A DNA stretch of 40,972 nt from Entrophospora sp. SA101 (Eukaryota; Glomeromycota; Glomeromycetes; Entrophosporales; Entrophosporaceae), in NCBI GenBank assembly GCA_958430865.1, contig CAUDNR010004485.1, positions 4,037 through 45,008 on the forward strand. Direction: 5' to 3'. The stretch's first letter is position 1, and the number at the start of each line of letters is the position of its first letter. A program made the translations under genes and the position numbers. Below are positions 1-11,113 of the stretch, in pieces. Under the pieces are notes generated by a model that was not told the origin of the DNA, made no database searches, and saw nothing but the letters and a program-made list of their open reading frames with translations.

Positions 1-970
1 CTCCTCCTTTTCATCATCAACATCGTCATCATCATCTTCTTCATAATATTTCTGGGTAGTGTTTGTGGTTGTGTTTACAGCTAATGTTGACTGCGAAGAT
101 GATTCTCCATATGTTTCTTGTTGAGCTGCCATATATTGATTTAATTGTCGTTGGTGCTGCTCTTCCACACCTTCACCTTCCACCTCTTCACCTTCCTGTT
201 CTTCTTGAAGTCTTTTCTGTTTTGATTTTTGATCCTTCTTGATAAAAGTAAAATCAGTACTTGAACAACCTCTATTTGACAGTAGAGAAATAAAGAAAAA
301 AATTCAACATTATTAATGATGTATCAGGCTCAAAACTTAATATAATGCATAAAATTCGTCACCTGCAGCCACATAACACACATTCAACAACACGACCTTC
401 TTCTAATTTGGATTTAGGAACGCGGCAAATACACGTCGTACCAAAATTTGTATCTCTAGGTTGAATACATCTTAAACAACAAAGTCTTTCAAATCCAGGC
501 TAATAACAATAATAATTAATTAATTATATGTATGCTTATGATATAATAATTTTTGATGATGGTAATGATATAATAATTACCTTCTTCCATTTTGCAATTA
601 AATTTCCATCAGCATAACCGTTTTTTAAACAATAATCATAAATTTCTTTTGAGATGGCCTCTCGTTTATAATAAAGGTCATATATATAACGCGATCTCTG
701 ATGGTGTAATCGAAATATTGGCCATAAAGATTCAACACGACGTTTTCCTTCATGTGGTTCGTTTTCAGCTTTATTAGTTAGATGATAAATTATTAATAAT
801 TACAAATAAATGCTTAAATAGATATTGTGTTGACGATTATTTAGATTTATTATTAGTGTGGTAGCTTAATTACCATCTTTCATTTTTTGAGCAAATTCCA
901 ATAAAACTGGTTCGATGTCTTCGAAGCCTTGTGGAGGTTTTTTAGTTCGTGAATGTCTGATCTTTGGCAT
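1..970 (-). CDS. BUD31: BUD31/G10 splicing factor, duplicate copy cut by window edge
   Basis: Second copy of the BUD31 gene, identical as far as seen to the copy at 27479-28517. Exons are 874-970, 581-768, 363-499 and 271 down to the window start. The G10 core is complete. The acidic C-terminal tail is cut by the window edge, so the last 23 codons (stop included) are not visible. Whether the gene ends normally outside the window cannot be told. If the duplication is an assembly product, this copy does not exist separately. Confidence 0.85.
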
Positions 971-1252
971 TTTGAAAAAAGTTTAGGAAAATGATAGAGC
1001 TTTCTTTTTGGATCGTTTAATTACTTATCGGCAGTGTTACACGACATTACAAAAAGCTGCACAATTTATGTATCGCAAGATCAAATTTTCATAGAAAAAA
1101 AAATCTTACATTTATTATAATAATAAAGATGGCACGTAAAAGTCGTGGAGGAACAAGAACAGCGCCTAAAACTTCTAAAGCACCTACCCAACAAAAAAGA
1201 CAAGCTTCAACTCTTCCCGCTCGCCCAGTCCAACCTGCTTCGAATGTACCAG
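1..1252. repeat. Direct copy of 27548-28799
   Basis: Every base compared in this stretch equals the base 27547 positions to the right, in the same orientation. The match ends at 1252/28799, where the left copy switches abruptly into inverted sequence. The copy contains most of a BUD31 gene and the first 41 codons of a MIX17-like gene. Its outer end is the window edge, so its full extent is unknown. Confidence 0.97.
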
Positions 1253-1263
1253 AAATATTATGA
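1129..1263 (+). pseudogene. Truncated MIX17-like gene (5' 41 codons)
   Basis: The first 124 bases equal the start of the MIX17/CHCHD2-like gene at 28676. At the duplication breakpoint (1252/1253) the frame runs into inverted BUD31 tail sequence. It reads three codons in this frame (the first spans the junction) and stops at TGA 1261-1263. The hydrophobic helix and the CX9C motifs are absent, so it cannot make the CHCH protein. Confidence 0.9.
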
Positions 1264-1372
1264 AGAAGATGATGATGACGATGTTGATGATGAAAAGGAG
1301 GAGGGAGAAGAAGATGACGATGTTGATGAAAAGGAGGAAGAAGAAGATGATGACGATGATGATGAATCATAA
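1253..1372 (+). pseudogene. Inverted fragment of the BUD31 acidic tail
   Basis: Reverse complement of 27479-27598, the last coding part of BUD31 (Glu/Asp-rich, ending Asp-Glu-Ser then stop). Here it has no BUD31 5' part. The upstream MIX17-like start is in another frame, so no fusion protein with this tail is expected from it. Confidence 0.9.
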
Positions 1373-1638
1373 TTCTAATACTAACTTCTCTTTAAATTCA
1401 GATTACTACGGTAATCCGAATAGCAAGAAGGGAGACGGATACGTAAATATTTAGTTTTAAGGAATATAAATGACAAGATAAATAATGAATAAATTTATAA
1501 TGGAGATTAAATTAGTCATTCATCAATAATTCATTAATTTCATCACCTCATCAATTCTTTCAATATTTTTCCTATATACTATCATTACTAAAATCTAATC
1601 TTTAATAATTATTAAATGAGAATGAATAAATGAAATTT

Positions 1639-3211
1639 TTATTCACCTTTGTTAAAATCACCATTTAAGAGAAAAGGGTTAAAATCAAGATCATTTAATG
1701 AGCTGTCATTAATTGTATTACTTTTTAAATTCAAATTAACAAATTCATCATTTAATATTCTACTTGTATGACATGCTAATGGATGTGATTTATGAATTTA
1801 TTGTGAATTACCATTATTACCATTATTATTATTATTATTACTATTACTACTATTACTATTATTACCACCACCATCACCAATATTAATATTACTATTACTT
1901 TCATTAGGACTTTCAGTTCTAAGAGAAAATACTCAAAGCTGGTCTCTTGACTGGATCCACATCCCAACACCTTTGCATCGTATGTACATAATCATTAGGT
2001 AATATTGGTGATCGTTAACCTTCACATATTTTAATTGCAAATGAAAATTATGTGCTTCATCATCAAATAGTAGATGACCTGCAAATATTTCCACATTAAC
2101 ATCCAACGCTATAAATATCTGATTATTTGTATATTTTTCTGCTCTGGTGTAATATAAGATACAATTCCATATATTTTATTTGATGGTTTTTCATCAACTG
2201 GACCACATAATCCAAAAAATCTGTGATATAACAAGTACCTCCTTGCAACAATACATTGCCACCATGTAAATCAAATCTTTTGAATGTATAAAATATAATG
2301 ATTCACATGATATTTAAAAATACTAATTCCATCATTTGATGTTAAATTATAATTTTTTTTTTTATAATCTCTTAAAATTTCCCTCTTGCACATAATTAAG
2401 CACTTTCCATTTTCTAGGAATTTAGTCATAACAAGCCCTTAATCACGTGTTTTCTGACCCTTGGGGAACAATTGAGCTTGCTTTAATTTTACAATAATTC
2501 AATGACTGAAAATTAATTATATAAATAAAATCAATCAATTTAAAATAAATGGTTTATTTTAAATAAGATCAATCATCTCATCAAAAAAGATTACTTTAAT
2601 TATTCAGTGATTTTAGTACTGCATCCTGAACTCCAAAATAATTAAACATCTTTTCATTTTCATCATAACCATCAATAACTCCTTTTGTCTACTCAGTAAC
2701 ATAAATAGAACTGAATTCACCTTCTGTTAACTTTCTATATGATCAAATTGCTCATAAAGTATCCATTCCATAATTCCATATGGAAGAGATGAAAAATGCT
2801 GACATCCTTGAATAAAACTATCAATTATCTCATTTCCGGACTGTAAAGTAAGTGTAGGTAGGCTAATACACTTTTCACAAAATTTAATAGAATATCTTGT
2901 TATTTACAATCGCAATGATTGGTTCACCCCATTTATTAATTGCTTTTTTTAATTCAAAATCATAAATAAACCTTTTTCTATGATATTCCTTTCCATTTTC
3001 TAATAGTTCTTTGTTTTCTTTGGCTAATAGCAAAAAATAACCCTTTCTATTTTCTCTGTTAGGAGTAGTTGGGAAAGCAGAGTAAGCAATACTATTCATT
3101 TCATTATGAGTTTTATGTGCTAAATCTCTTCTGTCTTGTGTTGATAACTTAATGAAGGACATTTTTATTTTTTAAATAAGGGCCTTTGTTTGTTTTCTGC
3201 AATCACCACAC
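1639..3211 (-). pseudogene. Decayed TKL-type protein kinase, left-arm copy
   Basis: Mirror copy of the pseudogene at 25640-27212, where the evidence is given. No difference between the copies was seen here. The 92-codon open frame at 2884-3162 is its longest surviving piece. Confidence 0.75.
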
Positions 3212-4054
3212 ATGGTATATTTATTTTTAATTTTTATAAGCAATGCACACGAATTTTAATATGCACTGTTTTAATTTCAAGAGGTTTCAAATGTCCATCT
3301 ATTTAATATCATTTAGCATAGGTTTGGCAATGATTTTTTGACCCAAATCTTCTTGCAGAAGGATCAAGTAATGTTCATTATAAAATGTGGTGATATATAT
3401 ATGAGACCATTTAGATTATTTTTATAGGACGCGAAAGATTTAAATGCCAATTACAATTTGTGTTCTTTGTGATTTAGATGGTTTGATTCCGCTTCTACGA
3501 TCAAATTAACTTAGATTTTAATTAGCAAAATGAATTATTGAATTCCTAAAAATATTTATTTATTTGTATTTTCAAACAGAGGTGGAGCGAAATAATACTT
3601 TTTATTATTATTAGCATTGGAAATAATAATAGTATGTATGATCTTACGTCAACCAGAATTTCAAGGCCTTACAAGTAAATTGAAATTTTCCTAATTTAAC
3701 CTTCAAAAAGTTCGATGCACCCATTACAATTGTCTTTACTTTATACGCCCTTCTAGTTTTATGAACATCTCGAGGAAAGTGCCAATAAATGCAACGCTTT
3801 TAAATTGTCATAGAATAACCAATACTAGCTAGCTTCTTGTTTGAGTAGTCGTTTGAAAGTTTTAGTTTAGCTTTCAAATTTTTCATTTAATGCGGGAAGG
3901 TTGTCACTTAGCCTCGCAAACATTTTATTGGTCGTGTAGATCCTTCAAATCCCCAAATATGGAAATGCAACACCCCAAAATAAATCATGTTTTTGAAGCC
4001 AGGACCTTCCTCTACATAGTTACAATTTCATCTCATTGACATGTCATCAAACTA

Positions 4055-4197
4055 CAGTCGAATCTCGTTTCAACTAAGTGGCTGGACATATAAGAAAAGT
4101 TCATTCAAAATTCGTTGAAACGAGATTACTACCGCGTTTCAACGAATTTTTGTAATAACAAGATTTTTAAAAATTCGTTTAAACGAGGATTTGACTG
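4055..4197. mobile_element. 143-bp MITE with mariner/pogo-like ends, left-arm copy
   Basis: The left end reads CAGTCGAATCTCGTTTCAAC. The right end, reverse complemented, reads CAGTCAAATCCTCGTTTAAA, so the terminal inverted repeats are related but diverged. The element is flanked by TA on both sides (4053-4054, 4198-4199), the target duplication expected for the Tc1/mariner/pogo superfamily. Further internal inverted copies of the 'cgttgaaacg' motif allow a folded structure. There is no coding capacity. Confidence 0.8.
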
Positions 4198-4825
4198 TAT
4201 ATATATCGAGCTAAGCAATTAATTGCACTGTAGTCAGTTTAGGAATCGTAATATTTGAGCCCCAAGTAATAATACACTTCAGTCAAACGTTGCATATCGA
4301 ATTTTTTGGTGTTTCCAAACTGTTCAAGTGCAGTTTCCCAAGAGAGAGAGATCTTCAATCGTCATGATGCTTTTTTTTGACATTTCTTATAATTATTTAT
4401 TTACGCAAAACAAACGTATCAACCATTTGTTTGACAAAAATATAAATCCCTTAATGAATGCCCCCAAAAAGCGGTTTTCTTTTGGATGCGTGGTGTGTGG
4501 GTGGTATAAGGACGCGTTTCGCCCTTTTTATTTTTCTCTTTAAATTTTTTATAAAAAAAAAATGGATTAATTTAAAACATGGACAGAAGAAAGTAGTTAC
4601 ACTTGCTTACATATAAAATTTTTAAATCCACGTGAAGCTACTACAATAAACTCATAAATATAAATTTCATATCCCTTATGAAATCACATTGAAATGTGAC
4701 TCGATCAACTCGATCAATCATTAATCAATATGTTTGATTTACCTTTTAAATTTTATCATATTAAAAAATAGCCATTTGATGATCCAAGTATGAGTGTCAA
4801 TAATTCTATTAATGAAGTACATAAA

Positions 4826-4976
4826 GTTACTCTCTCTATAACGAATCTTTCTATAACGGATCTTGCTCTATAACAGACTGAGAAATTTATATAAATTATT
4901 ACTGTTTATAATGGATTCTCTTTTATAACGGACGTTTTTCTTAAGCCAAATGGTTCGTTATAGAGAGAGCGAACTA
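4826..4976. mobile_element. About 150-bp MITE with CTCTCTATAACGAA ends, left-arm copy
   Basis: Both ends carry the motif TCTCTCTATAACGAA in opposite orientation (near 4831 and 4956-4970), and ATAACGGA repeats lie inside. This is a non-coding, TIR-bounded element. Exact boundaries and target duplication are uncertain. The ATAACG motif resembles pogo-like elements, but that assignment is only a suggestion. Confidence 0.6.
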
Positions 4977-5146
4977 TATATATAAAGAGTAGTTGTTATA
5001 CAAAATGAATAAATAAATATGAAAAATTTTATTTGATATATTTAGGTTTGTGGTTGACCAACCTAATTTTCAAAATGAAGAATCGAACACAAAGACTTTT
5101 ATTATAAAAAGTATAAGAATAAAAAACAAATATTTATAAAAATGCA

Positions 5147-5182
5147 GATTTGGATTTGGATTTGGATTTGGATTTGGATTTT
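5147..5182. repeat. GATTTG hexanucleotide microsatellite
   Basis: About six tandem copies of GATTTG. The mirror copy is at 23669-23704. It is not a telomere-type repeat. Confidence 0.9.
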
Positions 5183-5996
5183 AATTGTTGTCTTATAGTT
5201 AAAGGTATTCTCCACCAATTGGAAGGTTTTATTTATTAGAGAAGAAAGGATAAGAGATAAAAGTTAGCACGTTTGACATTATGATTGGTGTTGTAAAAGT
5301 GGTGTAGAAAAGAGTTAAAGCAATAGAAAAAAAAAGAAAAAATTATATGAAATGTGATTTAATCAAAATATATCAACTATTGGTTTATTATATTTATTAT
5401 TTATCAAAAATATTTAAGTAAATTTTTTCAAAATAATACAGATTCCAACATATTTGATATGATGATTGGGCGATAAATCCAAACATTAAGTGTGCAAGTG
5501 TAAATATATTAACATATTTATTGGATTAATTTATGTATATAATTAGATTTTGTTTTTATCATTTACATAATTGGGCATACAAACTTTGCATCTAGTATTA
5601 ATTTGATTAAAAAGAGATCATGGTTAAACAATCTGGAAAGAATTGTTGTTACGTGACCATTGATTAGCAAATATTAATCGGAAAAATTCTTACGCGACAA
5701 TCAAAAATCATTATTATATTAGGAGGTTTTTTGTGGTTAAATAATATGAAGAATTTGTTTGTTATACACGATCATTAATCAGAAAATATTATAGGAAGTA
5801 TTTTTTTTTTTTTCAAAAATAATTCTTTTATCTTTAATTGATAAAGTTTAGGGGAAAAGCTGAAAGAATGCATAACTTAATTTGTAAAATGCTTGCCTAC
5901 AAAAGGGAAGAAATTTTTATAAATAAAGAAATATGGAACTCTAAATTTGCACAAAAACTTACACCTCGGTGAAATTATAACGAACTAAGTGCTAAT

Positions 5997-6167
5997 AATT
6001 AGGGTTGTTAATGGGTTGGGTTGGGTTCATATTATAGTGAAGCAAGGGTTAACCTAACCCAACCCGGGTTAAATGTACTGGGTTAATACTCCATGGGTTG
6101 CTCCGGGTTACTACAGGTTACTCCAGGTTGATGCCAGAACATTATGCTCCATTTAACAACCCTAATT
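5997..6167. mobile_element. 171-bp MITE with AATTAGGGTTGTTAA ends, left-arm copy
   Basis: The left end AATTAGGGTTGTTAATGG and the right end CCATTTAACAACCCTAATT form terminal inverted repeats differing by one extra A. The inside holds repeated GGGTT/AACCC units in both orientations, so a single strand would fold strongly. Target duplication is ambiguous because the ends themselves are AATT. There is no open frame. The superfamily is unknown; TAGGG-type ends could fit hAT. Confidence 0.65.
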
Positions 6168-6433
6168 GAAATTAGCCAATCAAATATGGGAATATTCCTT
6201 TTAATTGGCTACATATGTGTAGAATATATTTTTCTTATTATTTATTGGATGGATATCTGGGAAATCAGTTATTTTGAATCAAATAGTGATTCGTCAGATT
6301 TATCTTATTGTTTATCTGTTTTAGTAGAATCAATAGTTTAATGATTTTTTCATTTATTTTATTTTTTAAATATACTCACATATTGAAAAAATATTAATAT
6401 AAGATCCTACCATATCACGATATACAAACTACA

Positions 6434-7813
6434 TTACACACAATCTAATGAATTAGAATCAAGCGATGGTGATGATGATTCGTTACCACGACAATGTCCA
6501 CCATAACTATCGCTACTACCATTATCATCGTTATCATCTAGATATTTTTTAACATAGCCATCATTATCATTATCATTGTCATTGTCATTATTGTCACTAG
6601 TATCATTCTCGTTATTGTTGTTATCATTATAATTGCCACTTTCATCATCATAATTACTAGTATTGTTGTTATTATTATTATCACAATCATTATCGATAAT
6701 GGTTTGAGCCAATCTATCAATAAATCTATTTGAACGATTTCCAAGAGTAAGCGATAAAGATTCAGATTGCTTTACTGGATAATTGAGATTGCTATTATTA
6801 TCAATATTATCATAATGATCAAATGGATTAAATGGCGGTGGCGTCATAACGAAAATAAAATCATTATTTGGATTTGTTTTTTGTTGTGCAGATCTCATCA
6901 TATAATCTCTTATTGGTGATACTGGATATCTTTTATCATTATCATTATAAAGATTATCATCAGTATCAATAATATTGTTATCATCATTATAAAGATTATC
7001 ATCAGTATCAATAATATTGTTATCATCATTATAAAGATTATCATCAATATCAATAATATTGCTATCATCATTATAAAGATTACCATCAATATCAATAATA
7101 TTGCTATCATTATTATAAAGATCATCATCAGTATCAATAATATTGTTATCATCATTATAAAGATTACCATCAATATCAATAAAATTGCTAACATTAATAT
7201 TAATATTAATGTTGTTGTTTTTGTTGTTAGCGAGTTGATTCGGGATTTGATGGCAATTAAAAGCATTCGAATTTGATGTTGTTGATTTTTGTAAATTAAA
7301 ACCATTGATTTGATTATTATTTATTTTACGATTTGTATATTTTTGCTGTTGAAAATGATGACGATGATAATACAACCTGTCACCACCACCACCAATATTA
7401 CTACTATTAGAAGAAGATAAACAGCGTTTGTTTGTTCTTAAAACATTAATATTTTTATTCCATTTTGGAATATATTTTGAAATATGAGAATGTTGTTGGT
7501 TAATAGTAGCTGCTACTGCCGCTGCTATAACATTTTTTTTTGATTCATTTGCCATTTCTTCCATTTTATGCTAAATTATTATCATTATCATTATTATGTT
7601 AAAGTAGAGGAATATTTTTTTATTAAATTTTTTTTTTATCTTTTATAATGATATTATTTTCTCTACCTGCATTTTACCATATTTTTTATTAAGTTTTCCT
7701 TCATAGTATTTTTTATCATTGTATGATAATCTTTTGCTATTTGAAGATGGCGGCAAAGAGGGCGAACCGAAATGTAATTGCGCATAGTTTTTAAATGATC
7801 TTTCTTCTACCAT
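6434..7813 (-). CDS. Asn/Asp-rich protein with 14-residue repeats, left-arm copy
   Basis: Identical copy of the gene at 21038-22417 (427 aa, two exons: 7667-7813 and 6434-7570). See that entry for domains. Both copies keep the same start, intron and stop, so both could be expressed if the duplication is real. Confidence 0.6.
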
Positions 7814-7962
7814 ACAAAAAAAATATAAATATAATATAAATATATATATTCAACAAAAGAACGTTTACGACTACAACAATTAATAAATTATAATACCAAA
7901 GTCTGATATTTTAACAACAGTTTTTGAAATTCTATTAAAAACAAATATAGAAATCAAGAAAA

Positions 7963-7967
<5 letters not shown>

Positions 7968-7997
<30 letters not shown>
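7968..7997. repeat. TA microsatellite, 2 bp shorter than its mirror copy
   Basis: The run of alternating T and A is about 30 bases here and about 32 at 20852-20883. This is the only length difference noticed between the duplication arms outside the AAT boundary repeat. Confidence 0.85.
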
Positions 7998-7999
<2 letters not shown>

Positions 8000-8485
8000 T
8001 ATAGCAAACAAAAGCAAATATAAACAGTTTGAAAAATAATTATTCTTTTTTAAACCTTGCAAAAGGTACATTCACTAAATCATCGCTTAACGTTGTTTCC
8101 ATTCTTAAATTTTTATTTTTAAATTTAAAATTAAAAAATTTTTTTATTACTAAACTACTCTCATTCGAATTTGAAACGTCTTCTTTCAAAACTTCCGATG
8201 CACATTGTCACACAAAAAAATAGAAACGCGTGCGTATATATATAACTAAATTTGCTTTGAGACAAGATCTTGGAATAAATACATAAAACATTAACAATTA
8301 TCAATATTAGATATAGTAAATATGGACAAACTTCATCTGCATATATTTATTTTATCCGTTAGATTTTATTGATTTATTAAATGAAATAAGAATTGGAAAA
8401 GACATTAACAATAATGAATCAATTATCATCTCCTTTACAATATCCTGATGATAATATTGAATTGTAAGTTGTTGGATCTTTACTA

Positions 8486-8516
<31 letters not shown>

Positions 8517-8635
8517 TTATATATATTATTTATTGTAAATATTATAAAAAGATATTCAAATCGAGATTATTCGTATGAAAATCATATTTATATAAAAGAA
8601 TTTATTAGTAATTGTCTATATATAACCCAGCATAT

Positions 8636-8900
8636 TAGAATTGAAGCGCGATGCTTATTAAAACTTTGAAAGAAGGTTTTGTAAATGGAAGTAGAGGTGT
8701 GGTTATTGGTTTTCATTCCAAGCCTTTAGAAACAAGTTATTGTATTGATGAACAAGAAGAATTGTATCTAAAAGATTTACTTCCAATAGTTAAATTTTCA
8801 TCAAATAAAGTAAGAGATAATAGATGAAATAGAATGGAAGTCAATAAAAAATGAAATTGTAGTGGCAAGCACTTATCTACTGTTTGTGCTCGATATAGTG
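8636..8900 (+). pseudogene. PIF1-type helicase C-terminal fragment, left-arm copy
   Basis: The sequence reads LELKRDA, then after a one-base shift MLIKTLKEGFVNGSRG followed by VVIGF. This is the conserved 'VMLIKNL..G.VNGSRGVVIGF' segment of PIF1-family DNA helicases. Further on, PIVKFSSNK and, after another shift, EIEWKSIKNEIVVAS match the following 'PVVRF ... W ... VVAS' block. Frameshifts and the lack of the ATPase motifs show that this is a relic. The mirror copy is at 19949-20213. Confidence 0.7.
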
Positions 8901-9410
8901 ACCTACTTTATAATGAATCGCACAATATAATGAAGCTGGGAAATTTCATTATATGTAAATTCAGCTCGATATATATAATGATTTATCCGATCTCTTGATA
9001 TTGAACGGTTTGTAACTTTTGGTCGTCACATCTTTTGTAAAAATGCTGCAAAGTAACAACATCGCAGCATTATATTGGTAGTACAATTGTGATGTTGAGC
9101 CCCCCAAAAAATTTGCTAAAATGTCGAAAATTTTAAATCGAGTGACTGGTACATTTCAAAATTTGTTATTATTATTATTATTATTTTAAAAATCGTTTAT
9201 TGATAATAAATAGTTCTTGATGAATATACACGAAATCGGAATATTCAACATCATTTAAATGTGACAATTACGCGGCGATTCCTGGAATCGAGATAATATC
9301 AGGAACCATAACAAAATCGCGAAGAGCTTTTGAAGTTGACGTTAGTTAGTGTCAGCAAGTATAAATTAGAAGTGATAACAACTGAAATAATCATAATCAA
9401 TTGATTTATA

Positions 9411-9690
9411 TTTATTAGATAAAAAAACCAAAGCAAGAAATAAAAAAGAGCTTGTGAAGCAGTAGATTTATAATATATAATCATTAACAATTACTTGAAG
9501 AACATCCACCAGATGTTCCTAATTATCTTACAGTTTGCAATTAAATCTCTAAATTTCCTCCAAGGAAATTTTGTTCAGTCTGTGGATTCTTATTATCAAA
9601 GTATACTTGTAGAACTTGTGGAATAAAATATTGTGGTTTAAAGTGTTTTAGAAACTCATAAAGAAACAAGGTTAATGTATATTTCTTTAA
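9411..9690 (+). pseudogene. ZNHIT1/VPS71-like zinc-finger HIT fragment, left-arm copy
   Basis: The frame gives QLLEEHPPDVPNYLTVC, a stop codon, then FPPRKFCSVCGF, YTCRTCGIKYCGLKCF and, after a one-base shift, ETHKETR. This is the HIT zinc finger plus the upstream 'LLEE...PNYLT' segment typical of ZNHIT1/Vps71, a subunit of the SWR1/SRCAP chromatin remodeller. The in-frame stop and frameshift make it a pseudogene. A fragment with KKTKARNKK just upstream fits the Lys-rich stretch before this region in the family. The mirror copy is at 19159-19438. Confidence 0.75.
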
Positions 9691-9803
9691 ATTTATAAAA
9701 ATTAATAAACTTATTAAATTTTTTATCTTTGTTTTTTTAGTTGTATGAAAAATACCGTCTAAAATATTTCACGTCTTTTTGCTTCAATACTTTTTTTTTA
9801 AAG

Positions 9804-10152
9804 GATTATTAAAAATTGATATTTATTCAAATGTTTACAAATTTCTTGAATAGTTGATCTATTCTCCAGATTAGAGCCCCAGAAACTTTCATTAATTCCT
9901 AGGCGTGTCCTTAGTTATCTGAGGCCTTTCTCCATTCCAAATATCTAATATAAGACTTCTATCGTGTAGCCTGTCATAAAATGGGTTTTTACCCATAATC
10001 ATTCCAGTACCATAAACGTTGGATATTTTTGTATGCGGGATTCCCAATAATACTTCAGGTTGCATGTATGGAAACACCCCAGAGATTTCTTTCGAAATAT
10101 TATTAACTGAATTATTATTATTGTTATTGTGGCATGGCTGACCTAATCCCAA
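9804..10152 (-). pseudogene. Kinase C-lobe fragment, left-arm copy
   Basis: Mirror copy of 18697-19045; see that entry. The open part (9892-10152) encodes the activation-segment/APE-like region, and the rest follows in another frame. Confidence 0.7.
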
Positions 10153-10616
10153 TGCTTATTTCTCTTTTGCTTTTCCAATGATGCATTATCATTAATCCAT
10201 TTCAACTTTAATGGTTTATTAATTGAGTTTTCATAAAAAAAAAAATTCTCCCTCCCAGCTACTATCGTCATCACCCCCACTCAACTTCATTATCAAGAAC
10301 TCTTGTCATTCAATTTTATTCTATTTGTTTTACATCACTTTCTTCCCAGCCAATATCATCATTATCAAGAATTTTCAATTCTATTTCTTTTTCCTTTATT
10401 TATTTTTTTACGCCGAATTTTCCATTGTACTTATTTCTTGATTTCTTGAGTGTATTTTTCTTTTGATTTGTAATAAAATTACATGTATGTAAATTTTATC
10501 ACTTTGTACTACGAAATTTTGGTTTTTATTAATAATGTCACTTTGTACCACTGAAATTCAGAAATTGTGGTTTTTAAATTCTAAAAACAATTTCTTTATG
10601 TAAGGTGTAATAAATA

Positions 10617-11048
10617 ATGTCGCAATCGATTCAAAGAATAGATAAAAGTATAAGTGTGGCATCCTTAATAGCGGTTTTATGTTTTCCACCAATGATATTA
10701 TATCAAGTAAATAAACGTAAATATTCAAAGTTCAATCAATTCTTTAAATTATGCGCTCGCTCTTTTTCTTTTTTAAATATCTGTCTGTATATAGTTATCT
10801 AAAAAAAGATTTGATTTCACTAATAAATTTTCATTTTTATATTTATATATATGTATATATGTGTATATATATAGATTTACTTTCTAGATCTTTAGATAGC
10901 CTACATTTTATATTTTTTCAATTAGTTTTCTTCTTTGCATATCATCATCTTTTAGGAATACCCAGTTTATCAAGAGTTTTAATAAATTATTTTTTTAAAA
11001 GTAATAAAAGCAACAAAAGCAATAATAATAATAATAATAATAATAATA
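10617..11048 (+). pseudogene. 5' fragment of the START-domain gene, left-arm copy
   Basis: Exon 1 (10617-10716) and the first 174 bases of exon 2 (from 10875) equal the START gene read from 18232. The copy breaks off in the AAT microsatellite at 11021-11049. Sequence beyond is unrelated and the frame ends at 11113. The lipid-binding START domain is missing, so only the membrane-anchoring N-terminus could be made. Confidence 0.85.
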
Positions 11049-11049
11049 T
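11021..11049. repeat. AAT microsatellite at inner end of left arm
   Basis: About nine AAT units. The matching run in the right arm (17793-17828) is longer and encodes poly-Asn in the START gene. Homology between the arms stops inside this repeat. Confidence 0.9.
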
Positions 11050-11113
11050 AATCAATCAACTTGATATTTACAGAATATATTTGCTTATTTCGCCCTGGAT
11101 TGCCACGAAATGA

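Larger units (their letters stand above)
1249..11048. repeat. Left arm of 9.8-kb inverted duplication
   Basis: This is the reverse complement of 17801-27602. Paired coordinates sum to 28851 up to the TA microsatellite near 7968-7997 and to 28849 beyond it, a 2-bp length difference. Only two base differences were seen (1444 and 8209). The outer end joins the direct copy at a shared CCAG; the inner end lies inside an AAT microsatellite. It is either a real recent duplication or an assembly product. Confidence 0.97.

Noticed and set aside
1145..1372. Novel fusion protein of MIX17-like start with acidic tail
   Set aside because: The frame that reaches the acidic tail is not the MIX17-like frame, and its start is not supported; it is a by-product of the breakpoint.
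5147..5182. GATTTG repeat as a telomere
   Set aside because: It is a short internal microsatellite and not the TTAGGG type expected in these fungi.
6538..7305. Met/Ile-rich open frames overlapping the Asn/Asp-rich gene
   Set aside because: They are other-frame readings of GAT/AAT-rich codons of the real gene.
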